In this document: in pieces, positions 33,688 through 43,360 of the stretch | Layout of the letters: each line of letters starts with the position of its first letter | Position numbering within the stretch: position 1 is the first letter of the stretch | Assembly (NCBI GenBank): GCA_028684915.1 | Contig: JAQUEZ010000024.1 | Span: 1-51,201 of the forward strand | DNA from: Desulfobulbus sp. | Lineage (GTDB): Bacteria > Desulfobacterota > Desulfobulbia > Desulfobulbales > Desulfobulbaceae | Length of the DNA stretch: 51,201 nt | Reading direction: 5' to 3' | Made by a program: the position numbers and the translations under genes | The notes under the pieces: generated by a model | What the model was told of the DNA's origin: nothing | Database searches by the model: none | Seen by the model: the letters and a program-made list of their open reading frames with translations, nothing else

Positions 33688-34803
33688 TTACTGGATCTGA
33701 ACGAATTGCTTGTCCTTAACCTGATAAATAGAAAAACCGATCCCGATGGGATCTCCTTTGTCGTCGAATTTTATTTTACCAAAAGGGGTATCCACCTCTT
33801 CGGTGTGCAGGGCCTTGGCCAGGGCCTCGGGTTCAGTGGAACCGGCCTTGGCAATGGCATTGGTCAGGGCCAGGGTGGCGGTGACGGCATTGTCAAAGAA
33901 AGCGCCGGGCTCACTGCCCTCTGCCTGTTTGAATTTTTCGCGGTACTCCCAGGCAATCGTGTTCTTAGAAACATCGGCCGGCCCGGTGGCATAGACGCCT
34001 TCTGCATTTTCACCGGCCACCTGGATAAAGGTGTCCAGTTTGACGCCGTCGTCAGAGATAAAGGGCAGGTCCAGCCGTTTCTGATGCATACGGATGACGA
34101 GCTTGGATGCCTCGGGATGGTAGCCGCCAAAGATAATCGCATCGGCTTTATAGCGTTTGATCTTTTGGATCACCGCTGAGTAGTCCACGCCGCCGGTTGT
34201 GATCCCCTCAAAGAGCACAACTTCAGCCTTACCGGATTTCTTGATAAAGTCTTGAGCATATTCGGCCAGCCCCTTGCCGTAGTCGCCCTTGTCGTGGATT
34301 ATGGCGATCTTTTTCGCCTTGAGTGTGTCCAGGGTGAAATCGACCATATACCGAGCCTGGACAGCATCGCTACCGATGGTGCGATAAAAGTTGGGGTAGT
34401 CACCGCTCTGGGTGAGATCCGGGGTGGTGGCCGACGGGGAGATGACAATCACCTTGGCATCGCGATAAATGGGCAGGGCGGCTTTGGTGGCGTCGGAACA
34501 GATATGGCCGATGACCGCCTGCACACCGGAAGAAACAAGCTTGGTCGCGGTGTTGATGGCAATCTCGGGTTTGCAGGCATCGTCTTCAATTAAAAGCTCA
34601 ATTGGGTTGCCGTTGATGCCGCCTTGTGCATTTAAATCTTTGACAATCAGTTGGGCGGCTTTTAAAGTCGGCAAGCCGTAGGAGGCGAGATCGCCACTGT
34701 GTGCACCGGCAACGCCGATCTTGATGGGCGCGCCCGCGAGTGCAAGCCCGGCGGAAAAGGCAATCGCGGCGCAGATGGCTGCAATAATTAATGATTTCAT
34801 CAT
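33688..34803 (-). CDS. livK: Periplasmic branched-chain amino acid binding protein
   Basis: This 371-residue type I periplasmic binding protein has a clear signal peptide (MMKSLIIAAICAAIAFSAG, cleavage near GLALA-GAP). The mature start IKIGVAGAHSGDLASYG and the internal VQAVIGHICSDATKAALPIY segment are typical of LivJ/LivK. The start is supported by AAGGAGGT 8 bases upstream of ATG 34803; a second ATG follows directly. The gene heads the liv operon. It is divergent from lpxK, with about 190 bp between them that must hold both promoters. Confidence 0.93.
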   Translation of the reverse strand: MMKSLIIAAICAAIAFSAGLALAGAPIKIGVAGAHSGDLASYGLPTLKAAQLIVKDLNAQGGINGNPIELLIEDDACKPEIAINTATKLVSSGVQAVIGHICSDATKAALPIYRDAKVIVISPSATTPDLTQSGDYPNFYRTIGSDAVQARYMVDFTLDTLKAKKIAIIHDKGDYGKGLAEYAQDFIKKSGKAEVVLFEGITTGGVDYSAVIQKIKRYKADAIIFGGYHPEASKLVIRMHQKRLDLPFISDDGVKLDTFIQVAGENAEGVYATGPADVSKNTIAWEYREKFKQAEGSEPGAFFDNAVTATLALTNAIAKAGSTEPEALAKALHTEEVDTPFGKIKFDDKGDPIGIGFSIYQVKDKQFVQIQ

Positions 34804-34990
34804 AAAAAAAGACCTCCTTATCAACAAAGTTCGCTCTAATTTTTTGCGCTTAAAAAAGAACTTTTTCTTACCCTATTGAAATAATTTTGCACTAAAAATG
34901 ACGGAATTTTCCCGGGGCTTGCCCGAGACATTGCAAACCCTCTGGGATTTTTTTATCCCACAATGCAGGACTTAGCGCAGGTATTGATCC

Positions 34991-36058
34991 ATGAAGACAA
35001 CAGCCTTTTATTACGCCCTAGGTCGGCCGTTTTCGCCGATTTACAGCCTGACCATGCGTCTGCGCGAGAAAATGTACCACAGGGGTATTTTGCAATCCTA
35101 CGCCATGTCTGTACCGGTGATCAGTATAGGCAACTTGACCATGGGCGGCTCCGGTAAAACCCCCATGGTGCAATATTTGGCCAGGGAATTACAGAAGAAC
35201 GGCTATTATCCGGCGATCATCAGCCGCGGTTATGGGGGCAAGGCCACGGGCAGGGTCAATATCGTTTCCGATGGTACCGCTGTTTTGCTCAGTGCGGACC
35301 AGGCCGGTGATGAGCCGCGTTTTCTCGCGGAAACCCTGCCCGGAGTGATGGTGCTCACCGGCATTGTGCGCCGCTTTCCCGCGCAGCAGGCCATTGACAT
35401 GGGAGCGGATATTCTCCTGCTGGACGATGGGTTCCAGCATCTACAGATTAGGCGCGATGTTAACCTGGTGCTCTTTAACACCGACCGCCTGGCTGGCAAC
35501 TCACGGGTTTTTCCCGGTGGCGATCTGCGTGAACCGGTGGTTGCCCTGCAGCGGGCGACACGTTTTGTCATGACCGGGGTACGGGAAGACAATCGGGAGC
35601 GGGCAGCTAAGTTTGCTGAACTTTTGGGGAAGCGTTTTCCCGCTATCCCTGTGTCGCACGTCCACTATGGGGTTGCTGGAGCGGTGCGGCTCGATGGTCG
35701 CGGCATGCTGGAGCCAGTTGAAAATGATCCCTTAAAAACAGGCAGCTGGTTTGCTTTTGCCGGAATTGCCCACCCGCAATCGTTTCGGCAAAGTCTAGCG
35801 GAACACGGTGTCCAGTTGGCGGGGTTCCACGGTTTTGATGATCATCAGCGCTACACACCGGAATTTATGGCACGGCTTTTGGACCAGGCGACCAAAGCCG
35901 GAGCCTGCGGCCTGGTGACCACGGAAAAGGATTTGGTTAAGCTAGCACCGATTGGTGGCAAGCTCGATATGAACCTGTTCGGATTGCGAATGCAGGTACG
36001 GGCCGATGCCGCCTTTTTTGAGGCGATTACAGACGTTTTTGCTAATAAAGTTGGCTAA
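34991..36058 (+). CDS. lpxK: Tetraacyldisaccharide 4'-kinase
   Basis: This 355-residue kinase has the LpxK P-loop GNLTMGGSGKTP near residue 50, preceded by a membrane-associating N terminus. Conserved blocks include SRGYGGKATG, GDEPRFLAETLPGV, ILLLDDGFQHLQIRRDVN, FPGGDLREPV and a C-terminal LVTTEKDLVKL. It phosphorylates the lipid A disaccharide at the 4' position on the inner membrane. The gene is divergent from the liv operon and precedes lpxC by about 260 bp. The start at 34991 lacks a strong Shine-Dalgarno sequence, but the N terminus matches the family. Confidence 0.95.
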   Translation: MKTTAFYYALGRPFSPIYSLTMRLREKMYHRGILQSYAMSVPVISIGNLTMGGSGKTPMVQYLARELQKNGYYPAIISRGYGGKATGRVNIVSDGTAVLLSADQAGDEPRFLAETLPGVMVLTGIVRRFPAQQAIDMGADILLLDDGFQHLQIRRDVNLVLFNTDRLAGNSRVFPGGDLREPVVALQRATRFVMTGVREDNRERAAKFAELLGKRFPAIPVSHVHYGVAGAVRLDGRGMLEPVENDPLKTGSWFAFAGIAHPQSFRQSLAEHGVQLAGFHGFDDHQRYTPEFMARLLDQATKAGACGLVTTEKDLVKLAPIGGKLDMNLFGLRMQVRADAAFFEAITDVFANKVG

Positions 36059-36077
36059 TAACGTGTGGATAAATTGC

Positions 36078-36100
36078 CACTGTGTGAAAAAGTCACAGTG
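36078..36100. other. Small inverted repeat between lpxK and lpxC
   Basis: CACTGTG (36078-36084) and CACAGTG (36094-36100) form a 7-bp stem with a 9-base A-rich loop, 20 bp after the lpxK stop. There is no T-tract, so it is a weak terminator candidate at best. It could equally be a protein-binding site. Confidence 0.3.
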
Positions 36101-36318
36101 TAGATCCGGGTCAAGTGTGTTTTTTTTGCAACAGATACCTGTCGGCCATGGCGCCGCTTTATCAAAGATACAATTTTTTTTACTTTATTTTTCTTCTTGA
36201 ATCAAAGGGTTAGTGTTGTTTGCTCCGGCTGTGGGGGCGGATCTGGAGTAGTTGTTGCATGATGAAACCCGTAACAATTACCCCCAATTTTTATTTTTTG
36301 CAGATACAGGACTCCCTC

Positions 36319-37317
36319 ATGGCATCTCCAATAGAGCCAAATCAATATACAGTGAAACGCGCTGTGAGTTGTTGCGGCGTTGGCTTACATACCGGCAGGA
36401 CCGTTAACCTAACCATCAATCCGGCTCCGGCCAACACCGGCATTCAGTTTGTTCGTTCCGATATCGCTGGCCGACCGACCATCGCTGCCCGCGTTGAACG
36501 AGTTGTTGATACCACCTTGGCCACCACTATTGGCGACGGCACCAATCGAATCTCCACCACCGAACATCTCATGGCTGCCTTGCGGGCCTACGGCATCGAC
36601 AATGCCCTGTTGGATATCGATTCGCACGAGACACCGATCATGGACGGCAGTGCCGGTCCTTTTATCCGCTTGCTCAAGACTGCCGGTCGTCAGCGTCAGA
36701 AGGCCCTGCGTAAAATTCTCCGCATCACCAAACCTATTTCCTTTGTTGATGGCGAGAAATCCATTCGGGTTGAACCCTTTGACGGGTTTAAGGTTTCCGG
36801 GCGGATTCAGTTCGATGATGCCCTGATAAACGAACAGTGTTATTCGGTGGTGGTCACTCGCGATCGTTTTATCAAAGAGATCGCCTTTGCCCGCACCTTC
36901 GGTTTTGTCGAGCAGGTGGAGCAACTGTGGCAAAACGGGCTTGCCCTCGGCGGCACCCTGGACAACGTTATCGCTATTCACTGGAATCGTCGTTCGATCC
37001 TCAACGAGGACGGGTTGCGTTTCGACGATGAGTTCATTCGCCACAAGGTGCTTGATGTTATCGGTGATATGGCCCTGCTCGGCTCACCACTTATGGGCCA
37101 TGTGATTGCCGACCGTTCCGGCCATGGACTGCATCTCGGTCTGATGAAAACCATCATCGAAAATCCCCACTGCTGGGAGTATGTGACCTTTGAGAAGCAA
37201 GGGGACTCATTCCTGCGCCGGGTTGTCCAGTCCACCCAGCATTCCGGGCATCGATTTGCTCCTTTTTTTGCTTCGGCTGGGGAATGCTTAAGTTCCCCGC
37301 AGGCCTGTCCGATGTAA
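36319..37317 (+). CDS. lpxC: UDP-3-O-acyl-N-acetylglucosamine deacetylase
   Basis: This 332-residue zinc amidase catalyses the committed step of lipid A synthesis. Visible signatures are KRAVSCCGVGLHTGRTVNL, the zinc His region TTEHLMAALRAYGIDNA, the catalytic Glu region around PIMDGSAGPFI, and the second zinc motif FIRHKVLDVIGDMALLG (His-x3-Asp). A further His lies in DRSGHGLHLGL. ATG 36319 matches the family N terminus and has AGGA 8 bases upstream. The frame is open to 36220. The protein is slightly longer than typical because of a Ser/Pro/Cys-rich tail. A strong terminator follows. Confidence 0.95.
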   Translation: MASPIEPNQYTVKRAVSCCGVGLHTGRTVNLTINPAPANTGIQFVRSDIAGRPTIAARVERVVDTTLATTIGDGTNRISTTEHLMAALRAYGIDNALLDIDSHETPIMDGSAGPFIRLLKTAGRQRQKALRKILRITKPISFVDGEKSIRVEPFDGFKVSGRIQFDDALINEQCYSVVVTRDRFIKEIAFARTFGFVEQVEQLWQNGLALGGTLDNVIAIHWNRRSILNEDGLRFDDEFIRHKVLDVIGDMALLGSPLMGHVIADRSGHGLHLGLMKTIIENPHCWEYVTFEKQGDSFLRRVVQSTQHSGHRFAPFFASAGECLSSPQACPM

Positions 37318-37341
37318 CGGATCGTTTCTGCGATCCACGCG

Positions 37342-37373
37342 AAACCGTCGGGATTCACCGGCGGTTTTTTTTT
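37342..37373 (+). terminator. Rho-independent terminator after lpxC
   Basis: AAACCGTCGG (37342-37351) pairs with CCGGCGGTTT (37358-37367) with a single G-T pair and a 6-base loop, followed by a run of T to 37373. It lies 24 bp after the lpxC stop codon. Confidence 0.9.
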
Positions 37374-37547
37374 GCCCAAAACACAGCATTCGGGGCAGGG
37401 TGGTTGTCGGTTGTCCGCACGATGCATACAAGAGAGTATCGTCACTCGTTCGATTTTCTGGGTCACTGTTTTTTCCCAATATTTGTTGTTCTCATAACAA
37501 ACCCCGAAGACGCTCGTTCCGAGCTTCGTACTGTAAAAAAGCTCTTT

Positions 37548-37613
37548 CTTGCGTATCTGTGTTTTTACTGAGCCATGACTGAGAGTGTGATGGATTTTTT
37601 ATCAGTCCATCAT
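37548..37613 (+). repeat. Dispersed repeat fragment upstream of proC (copy 4)
   Basis: It shares TATCTGTGTTTTTAC, then GAGCCATGACTGAGAGTG, then a hairpin TGATGGA-TTTTTTATCAG-TCCATCA (37588-37613) with the reverse complement of the left part of the element at 9987-10149. The hairpin is followed directly by TATAAT, so the insertion may have supplied or displaced promoter sequence for proC. Confidence 0.7.
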
Positions 37614-37673
37614 ATAATGACCTTCGTTTTTCTTTTTCCTTTTTCGAACAAGTTATCCAACCACAGGAAACGT

Positions 37674-38489
37674 ATGAGCGTACTTATTGATTCGATTGGT
37701 TTTGTCGGCGGCGGTCAGATGGCCGAGGCCATGATCCGCGGCATTCTCGCCAGCGGGCTGGTGACTGCGGACAATGTCATGGTCGCCGAGCCGACCGCAA
37801 CCCGTTGTCAACTGTTACAGAGCCAATATGGCATTGCCTGTACAACCGACCCCAAGGAGTTGTGCGCTCGGTGCAGCGTCTTGGTGCTGGCGATCAAACC
37901 GCAGTTGGCAGCCCAGGTGCTCAAGGCCTATCAACCTTGCCTTGGCGACCAGCACCTGGTGGTTTCGATCATGGCCGGAGTACCGCTTGCAATGCTGGCC
38001 GAGCTCCTTGGTGCATCCCGGAGGCTGATTCGGGTGATGCCCAACACCCCTGCCCTAGTACTGGCTGCGGCCACTGCCTTTAGCCCCAATTCACTGGCAA
38101 CAGAAGAGGACCGAGCCATTGCCCAGACCTTGTTTTCCGCTGTGGGAAATTGTGCCGAAGTTCCGGAGAGTCAGCTTGATGCGGTGACCGGTTTAAGCGG
38201 TAGCGGACCGGGGTACGTCTTTACTTTTATCGAGGCCATGATTGATGGTGGCGTCCTGGCCGGTTTGCCGCGTCCTGTTGCGGAAAAACTGGTGCTGCAG
38301 ACTGTCTACGGCTCGGCCAAGCTGGCACTTGAAACCGGCGAACATCCAGCGGTGCTCAAGGGAAAGGTCACCTCGCCCGGTGGGACGACTATTGCCGGGA
38401 TTCAGGCCCTGGAGGATGGGGCGCTGCGAGGGGTGGTTATGAAGGCGGTTGAGGTTGCTACCCAGCGTTCACGGGAGCTTGGTGCATGA
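37674..38489 (+). CDS. proC: Pyrroline-5-carboxylate reductase
   Basis: This 271-residue enzyme catalyses the last step of proline synthesis, reducing pyrroline-5-carboxylate with NAD(P)H. The N-terminal Rossmann motif is IGFVGGGQMAEAMIRGIL. The conserved blocks VLAIKPQLAAQVL, LIRVMPNTPALV, VTGLSGSGPGYVFTFIEAM and KVTSPGGTTIAGIQALE are present. ATG 37674 has AGGAAA 7 bases upstream. The frame is open to 37575, but those residues fall in the repeat. The stop overlaps the nadK start by 4 bases (38486-38489). Confidence 0.95.
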   Translation: MSVLIDSIGFVGGGQMAEAMIRGILASGLVTADNVMVAEPTATRCQLLQSQYGIACTTDPKELCARCSVLVLAIKPQLAAQVLKAYQPCLGDQHLVVSIMAGVPLAMLAELLGASRRLIRVMPNTPALVLAAATAFSPNSLATEEDRAIAQTLFSAVGNCAEVPESQLDAVTGLSGSGPGYVFTFIEAMIDGGVLAGLPRPVAEKLVLQTVYGSAKLALETGEHPAVLKGKVTSPGGTTIAGIQALEDGALRGVVMKAVEVATQRSRELGA

Positions 38490-39349
38490 ACATTGCCTAT
38501 GCTGGGGTGATTACCCGCCCAGACAGCCCGGAAGTTGACCAGATCGGGATCGAGGTGATTGCGTGGTTTGCTCAGCGGTCCATTCGAGCCGAAATGAACC
38601 GTATCGACCCGGCCATGGATGTCGTCATTGTCCTCGGGGGCGATGGCACCCTGTTGCATGTCGCTTGGGAGGCAAGTCGCTACCAAATACCCATTTTAGG
38701 TGTGAACTTGGGAAATCTCGGTTTTCTCACCGAGGTGGCTGCCGATGAGATGTTTGAGGCATTGGAAACCTTGCTCGTTGAAGACGATGTCCGCATGGAA
38801 CATCGGATCATGCTTTCCGCCTCCACCATTAACGGGGTTACCGGCGAGAGGAGTCCAACCTTTCATGCCTTGAACGAGGTGGTGATCGTTAAAAAAAGTA
38901 CCGAGGCCATGATCCGTCTTCGGTGTTGGGCCGATAAAGAGTATGTGACCACCTATCGTGCCGATGGGCTGATCATGGCCACACCGACCGGATCAACCGC
39001 GTATAATTTATCCGCTGGCGGCCCGGTGGTGCATGCCGAACTGGATGCCATCGTGGTTACCCCTATCTGTCCGTTCATGCTTGAATCAAGACCCGTTCTC
39101 CTTGGTTCCGAATACAAGGTCACTACCCAGTTGCTGGCACCGGCAGGCCAGGTGAAGGTCATTATCGATGGTGAGCTGCGTTGGACCATCACCGAAAATG
39201 ATTACCTGCTGGTGCAGCGAGCCTCAAAGCCGCTGCGCTTGATCAGTTCCCCATGGAAAAGTTATTTTAATATTCTGCGCAGCAAACTGAACTGGGGAGG
39301 GGCCAGTGTCGATTTGCCCTTGCCGGAAAAGGTGTGCAAACACTGCTGA
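38486..39349 (+). CDS. nadK: NAD kinase
   Basis: This 287-residue kinase phosphorylates NAD to NADP in the cytoplasm. The catalytic motif GGDGTLLHVAW follows VVIVLGGD, with NLGNLGFLTEV, the conserved HALNEVVIVKKS, and the C-terminal signature YRADGLIMATPTGSTAYNLSAGGPVV. Its ATG overlaps the proC stop (ATGA), so the two are translationally coupled. The pairing makes sense because ProC uses NADPH. The C terminus ends in a short Cys-containing tail. Confidence 0.95.
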   Translation: MNIAYAGVITRPDSPEVDQIGIEVIAWFAQRSIRAEMNRIDPAMDVVIVLGGDGTLLHVAWEASRYQIPILGVNLGNLGFLTEVAADEMFEALETLLVEDDVRMEHRIMLSASTINGVTGERSPTFHALNEVVIVKKSTEAMIRLRCWADKEYVTTYRADGLIMATPTGSTAYNLSAGGPVVHAELDAIVVTPICPFMLESRPVLLGSEYKVTTQLLAPAGQVKVIIDGELRWTITENDYLLVQRASKPLRLISSPWKSYFNILRSKLNWGGASVDLPLPEKVCKHC

Positions 39350-39414
39350 ATAGGACGGGAGTAGTGAGGATTTGGATCGTTACTCGCTGTTTTATCGTTA
39401 TAATTTTGATATGT

Positions 39415-39443
39415 TTGACTTTTGGTGAATTTTCTGCTAGATT
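39415..39443 (+). promoter_or_regulatory. Sigma-70-type promoter of purA
   Basis: TTGACT (39415-39420), a 17-bp spacer and TAGATT (39438-39443) with an extended TGC just before it. Both boxes match the consensus well. The predicted transcript has a leader of about 75 bases containing the hairpin at 39482-39501. Confidence 0.7.
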
Positions 39444-39476
39444 GCACAGGTTTTGATAACAGGTCGACCATTTTGA

Positions 39477-40829
<1,353 letters not shown>

Positions 40830-40856
40830 AAAACGCTGCGTTGGTTGCGGGTCCCC

Positions 40857-40884
40857 TTGTCAACTGCTGAAGAATGATTATTAC
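40857..40884 (+). promoter_or_regulatory. Candidate promoter for rpoZ
   Basis: TTGTCA (40857-40862) and TATTAC (40879-40884) with a 16-bp spacer, in the gap after purA. The -35 box matches 5 of 6 and the -10 box 4 of 6 consensus bases, so support is moderate. Confidence 0.4.
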
Positions 40885-40959
40885 TCAATCGATTGGTATC
40901 CCACCGGATTTCTTCATCTATTTACCGGTATTCACCATCATATACGCTTAAGACCGACT

Positions 40960-40989
40960 CCCGGAGGCTTTCCCTCCGGGATTTTTATT
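40960..40989 (+). terminator. Hairpin and T-run just upstream of rpoZ
   Basis: CCCGGAGG (40960-40967) pairs perfectly with CCTCCGGG (40973-40980), loop CTTTC, followed by ATTTTTATT. It has the form of an intrinsic terminator for purA. However, it ends only 16 bp before the rpoZ ATG and 5 bp before its Shine-Dalgarno, so it may act as an attenuator of rpoZ. Confidence 0.8.
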
Positions 40990-41005
40990 CCATGGAGGCT
41001 CATAC

Positions 41006-41275
41006 ATGGCACGAATTACAGTAGAAGATTGCCTGGCAACAGTCGGCGACGACAACCGTTTTTCCCTGATTCACTTGGCGGTGGAACGTATCCGTCAGCA
41101 TCGGAAAGGGGAACCTTTTCTGGTCAATGGTAAGAATAAGGAAATCGTTATGACCCTGCGTGAGATTGCCGCTGGTAAGGTAACCTTCGGCAATATTCAT
41201 GATCTACCCAGAGAGCGCAAGGCTGCTCAGCGGGCACCCGAGGCTGCGGTTGAGACGGAAGGAAAAGAAGATTAA
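41006..41275 (+). CDS. rpoZ: RNA polymerase omega subunit
   Basis: This 89-residue protein matches Rpo[22 protein letters not shown] at the N terminus (canonical MARVTVEDCLxxVxNRFxLV), then the helix with [10 protein letters not shown] and [15 protein letters not shown]. It helps assemble RNA polymerase and forms part of a ppGpp site in proteobacteria. GGAGG lies 7 bases before the ATG. The C-terminal tail is Ala/Glu-rich. It is followed by dnaJ after 21 bp. Confidence 0.95.
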   Translation: MARITVEDCLATVGDDNRFSLIHLAVERIRQHRKGEPFLVNGKNKEIVMTLREIAAGKVTFGNIHDLPRERKAAQRAPEAAVETEGKED

Positions 41276-41296
41276 GCAAGCAATGAATAACGGATT

Positions 41297-42454
41297 ATGA
41301 GCAAGAGCTACTACGAAATCCTTGGTGTGGCCAAGGACGCTTCGGCGGACACGATTAAAAAAGCCTACCGAAAAATGGCCATGAAATTCCACCCGGATCG
41401 TAATCAAGGCGATACCGCGGCCGAAGAAAAGTTCAAGGAAGCCGCCGAAGCCTATGAAGTGCTCAGCGATCTGCAAAAGAGGCGGATTTACGATACGTAC
41501 GGAAAAGAAGGGCTGAAGAACAGCGGTTACAGCGGGCCCGGCAATAGTGATGATATCTTTTCCCACATCAACGATCTCTTTGGCGACCTGTTCGGATTCG
41601 GTGGCGGCGGTCGCGGTCGGCGCCGTGATCCCAACGCTCCGGTTCAGGGAGAAGATCTGCGGTACGATATTCGGATCTCTTTCATGGAGGCGGTCCATGG
41701 CGTCAACCGTGAGGTAGAGATTAGCAAACGCGAGACCTGCTGGACCTGTGAGGGCTCCGGCGCTCGACCCGGCCACAAACCGCAAACCTGCCCCACCTGT
41801 CAGGGGAGGGGACAAGTGGTGCGCTCCCAAGGTTTTTTCCAGGTCAGTACTACCTGTCCGCACTGTCAGGGCTCGGGACAAGTGATTAGCGATCCCTGCC
41901 AGGATTGCCATGGTGAAGGATTGGTCAATCGCGGGAAGAAGGTTAGTGTCCGCATTCCCGCCGGTGTGGACACTGGTTCAAGGATGCGGCTCTCCGGTGA
42001 AGGAGAGGGCGGACGACGCGGTGGTCCTTCCGGGGATCTCTATGTGGTGATCCACGTTGATGAGCATGAACATTTCCAGCGTGACGGTCAGACCATTTAC
42101 CTCCGTCTTCCCCTTTCCATGGCCAAGGCTGCCCTGGGCTGTGAGGCGGATGTGCCCACGATTCATGGCACGGCAAAACTGAAGATTCCGTCCGGTACCC
42201 AGACCGGCCACCGATTTACCCTGCGTGGAGAAGGCGTCCCCAGTTTACGTGGGGGAGCCAAGGGCGATATGGTTGTTGAGGCCCAGGTACTGACACCGAC
42301 CAAACTCTCCAAGGAACAGAAAGAATTGCTGCGCGAGTTTGAATCCCTGGAAAAAGCTCAGGAAGAAGAGGGCTTTTTTTCCCGCCTGTTCCATGGACAT
42401 TTAGGAAAACAGAAAAAGAAAACCGAAGAAAAAGAAAAGGTAGCCAATGGTTGA
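41297..42454 (+). CDS. dnaJ: Chaperone DnaJ (type A Hsp40)
   Basis: This 385-residue protein has a J domain with the HPD motif ([10 protein letters not shown], residue about 33), a Gly/Phe-rich linker and four zinc-finger repeats: [24 protein letters not shown] and [10 protein letters not shown]-terminal substrate-binding domain follows. It delivers clients to DnaK and stimulates its ATPase. No dnaK or grpE is nearby. The tail ends in a Lys/Glu-rich stretch. The stop overlaps the moaC start by 8 bases. Confidence 0.95.
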   Translation: MSKSYYEILGVAKDASADTIKKAYRKMAMKFHPDRNQGDTAAEEKFKEAAEAYEVLSDLQKRRIYDTYGKEGLKNSGYSGPGNSDDIFSHINDLFGDLFGFGGGGRGRRRDPNAPVQGEDLRYDIRISFMEAVHGVNREVEISKRETCWTCEGSGARPGHKPQTCPTCQGRGQVVRSQGFFQVSTTCPHCQGSGQVISDPCQDCHGEGLVNRGKKVSVRIPAGVDTGSRMRLSGEGEGGRRGGPSGDLYVVIHVDEHEHFQRDGQTIYLRLPLSMAKAALGCEADVPTIHGTAKLKIPSGTQTGHRFTLRGEGVPSLRGGAKGDMVVEAQVLTPTKLSKEQKELLREFESLEKAQEEEGFFSRLFHGHLGKQKKKTEEKEKVANG

Positions 42455-42941
42455 GCACGCCGAGTTTACCCATTTCGATGACAGCGGCAATGCGCGGATG
42501 GTCGATGTCAGCCAGAAGGTTGAGACCGTGCGTCAGGCTATTGCTGCCGGCACTATAACCATGTCCACCCAGGCATACGACATGGTTCGTCAGGGAAACG
42601 TGAAAAAAGGGGATGTGCTTGGAGTGGCCCGCATTGCCGGTATCATGGCGGCCAAGAAAGTGGATCAGTTGATCCCGCTCTGTCACCCTCTGGCCATCAC
42701 TTCGGCAGACATCAGCTTTTCTTTTGATGATGATCACTGTGCCATTAACGTGGAAGCGACCGTATCGATGGCCGGTCGCACGGGGGTGGAAATGGAGGCA
42801 CTGACAGCGGTCTCTGTAGCTACCCTGACCATTTATGATATGTGCAAGGCTGTGGATAAATCGATGATCATATCGAATATTCGGCTCTTGCGCAAAAGCG
42901 GCGGGAAGAGTGGCCTATTTGTCAGGCCTGAAGTCCCATGA
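42447..42941 (+). CDS. moaC: Cyclic pyranopterin monophosphate synthase
   Basis: This 164-residue enzyme of molybdenum cofactor synthesis works after MoaA. Signatures are [69 protein letters not shown] and [11 protein letters not shown]. The start overlaps the dnaJ stop by 8 bases and has AAGG 6 bases upstream. Other mo genes are absent from the window. Sulfate reducers commonly need molybdopterin or tungstopterin for formate dehydrogenases. Confidence 0.95.
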   Translation: MVEHAEFTHFDDSGNARMVDVSQKVETVRQAIAAGTITMSTQAYDMVRQGNVKKGDVLGVARIAGIMAAKKVDQLIPLCHPLAITSADISFSFDDDHCAINVEATVSMAGRTGVEMEALTAVSVATLTIYDMCKAVDKSMIISNIRLLRKSGGKSGLFVRPEVP

Positions 42942-42988
42942 TATAAAAGAGACAAACAGACCACGACAACACCTTGTTGGAGAGCGAT

Positions 42989-43351
42989 ATGGACGAGACT
43001 AACTTGCTGCGATTTAAAGAGCGGCTCGAAGCTATGAAGGCCGAAATTAATTCCGATGTGGAACAGACGCTCAACGAGATGACTAGCCATACCGGCAACA
43101 TTCCCGACCCCAACGATCGTGCTACGGTTGAATCGGATCGGAGTTTTGAACTGCGGATTCGCGGTCGGGAAAGGAAGTTGATGGAGAAGGTCGAAGAGGC
43201 CCTGATCCGGATTGATGACGGAACCTACGGCGTCTGTGCCGGTTGTGGGGAGGATATTGCGGTCAAACGCCTGGAGGCTCGCCCAGTGGCTAAATTTTGC
43301 ATCGACTGCAAGACCCGCCAGGAGCAACGCGAAAAAGAACAAGGCCGATAG
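42989..43351 (+). CDS. DksA/TraR family zinc-finger protein
   Basis: This 120-residue protein has an N-terminal coiled coil (about 5-70) with the tip motif NIPDPNDRAT, followed by a complete zinc finger, CAGCGEDI with FCIDCK. DksA-type proteins insert the coiled coil into the RNA polymerase secondary channel and act with ppGpp. The size fits DksA, but distinguishing the true DksA from its paralogues needs alignment. ATG 42989 has GGAGA 6 bases upstream; TTG 42974 in frame is less likely. The galT-like gene follows after 9 bp. Confidence 0.9.
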   Translation: MDETNLLRFKERLEAMKAEINSDVEQTLNEMTSHTGNIPDPNDRATVESDRSFELRIRGRERKLMEKVEEALIRIDDGTYGVCAGCGEDIAVKRLEARPVAKFCIDCKTRQEQREKEQGR

Positions 43352-43360
43352 GCGGAATAT

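Larger units (their letters stand above)
37318..37673. other. 356-bp intergenic region between lpxC and proC
   Basis: It holds the lpxC terminator (37342-37373), a dispersed-repeat copy (37548-37613) and a TATAAT box (37613-37618) at the repeat boundary that may serve proC. I see no gene in it. Confidence 0.6.

Noticed and set aside
33178..34179. A 333-codon plus-strand open frame across livH and livK
   Set aside because: It spans two recognised genes and the gap between them, and its sequence is Gly/Gln-rich without family features.
34943..34960. TGGGAT-T6-ATCCCA hairpin between livK and lpxK
   Set aside because: The stem is only 6 bp with an A/T loop. It is not distinctive enough to call a regulatory element.
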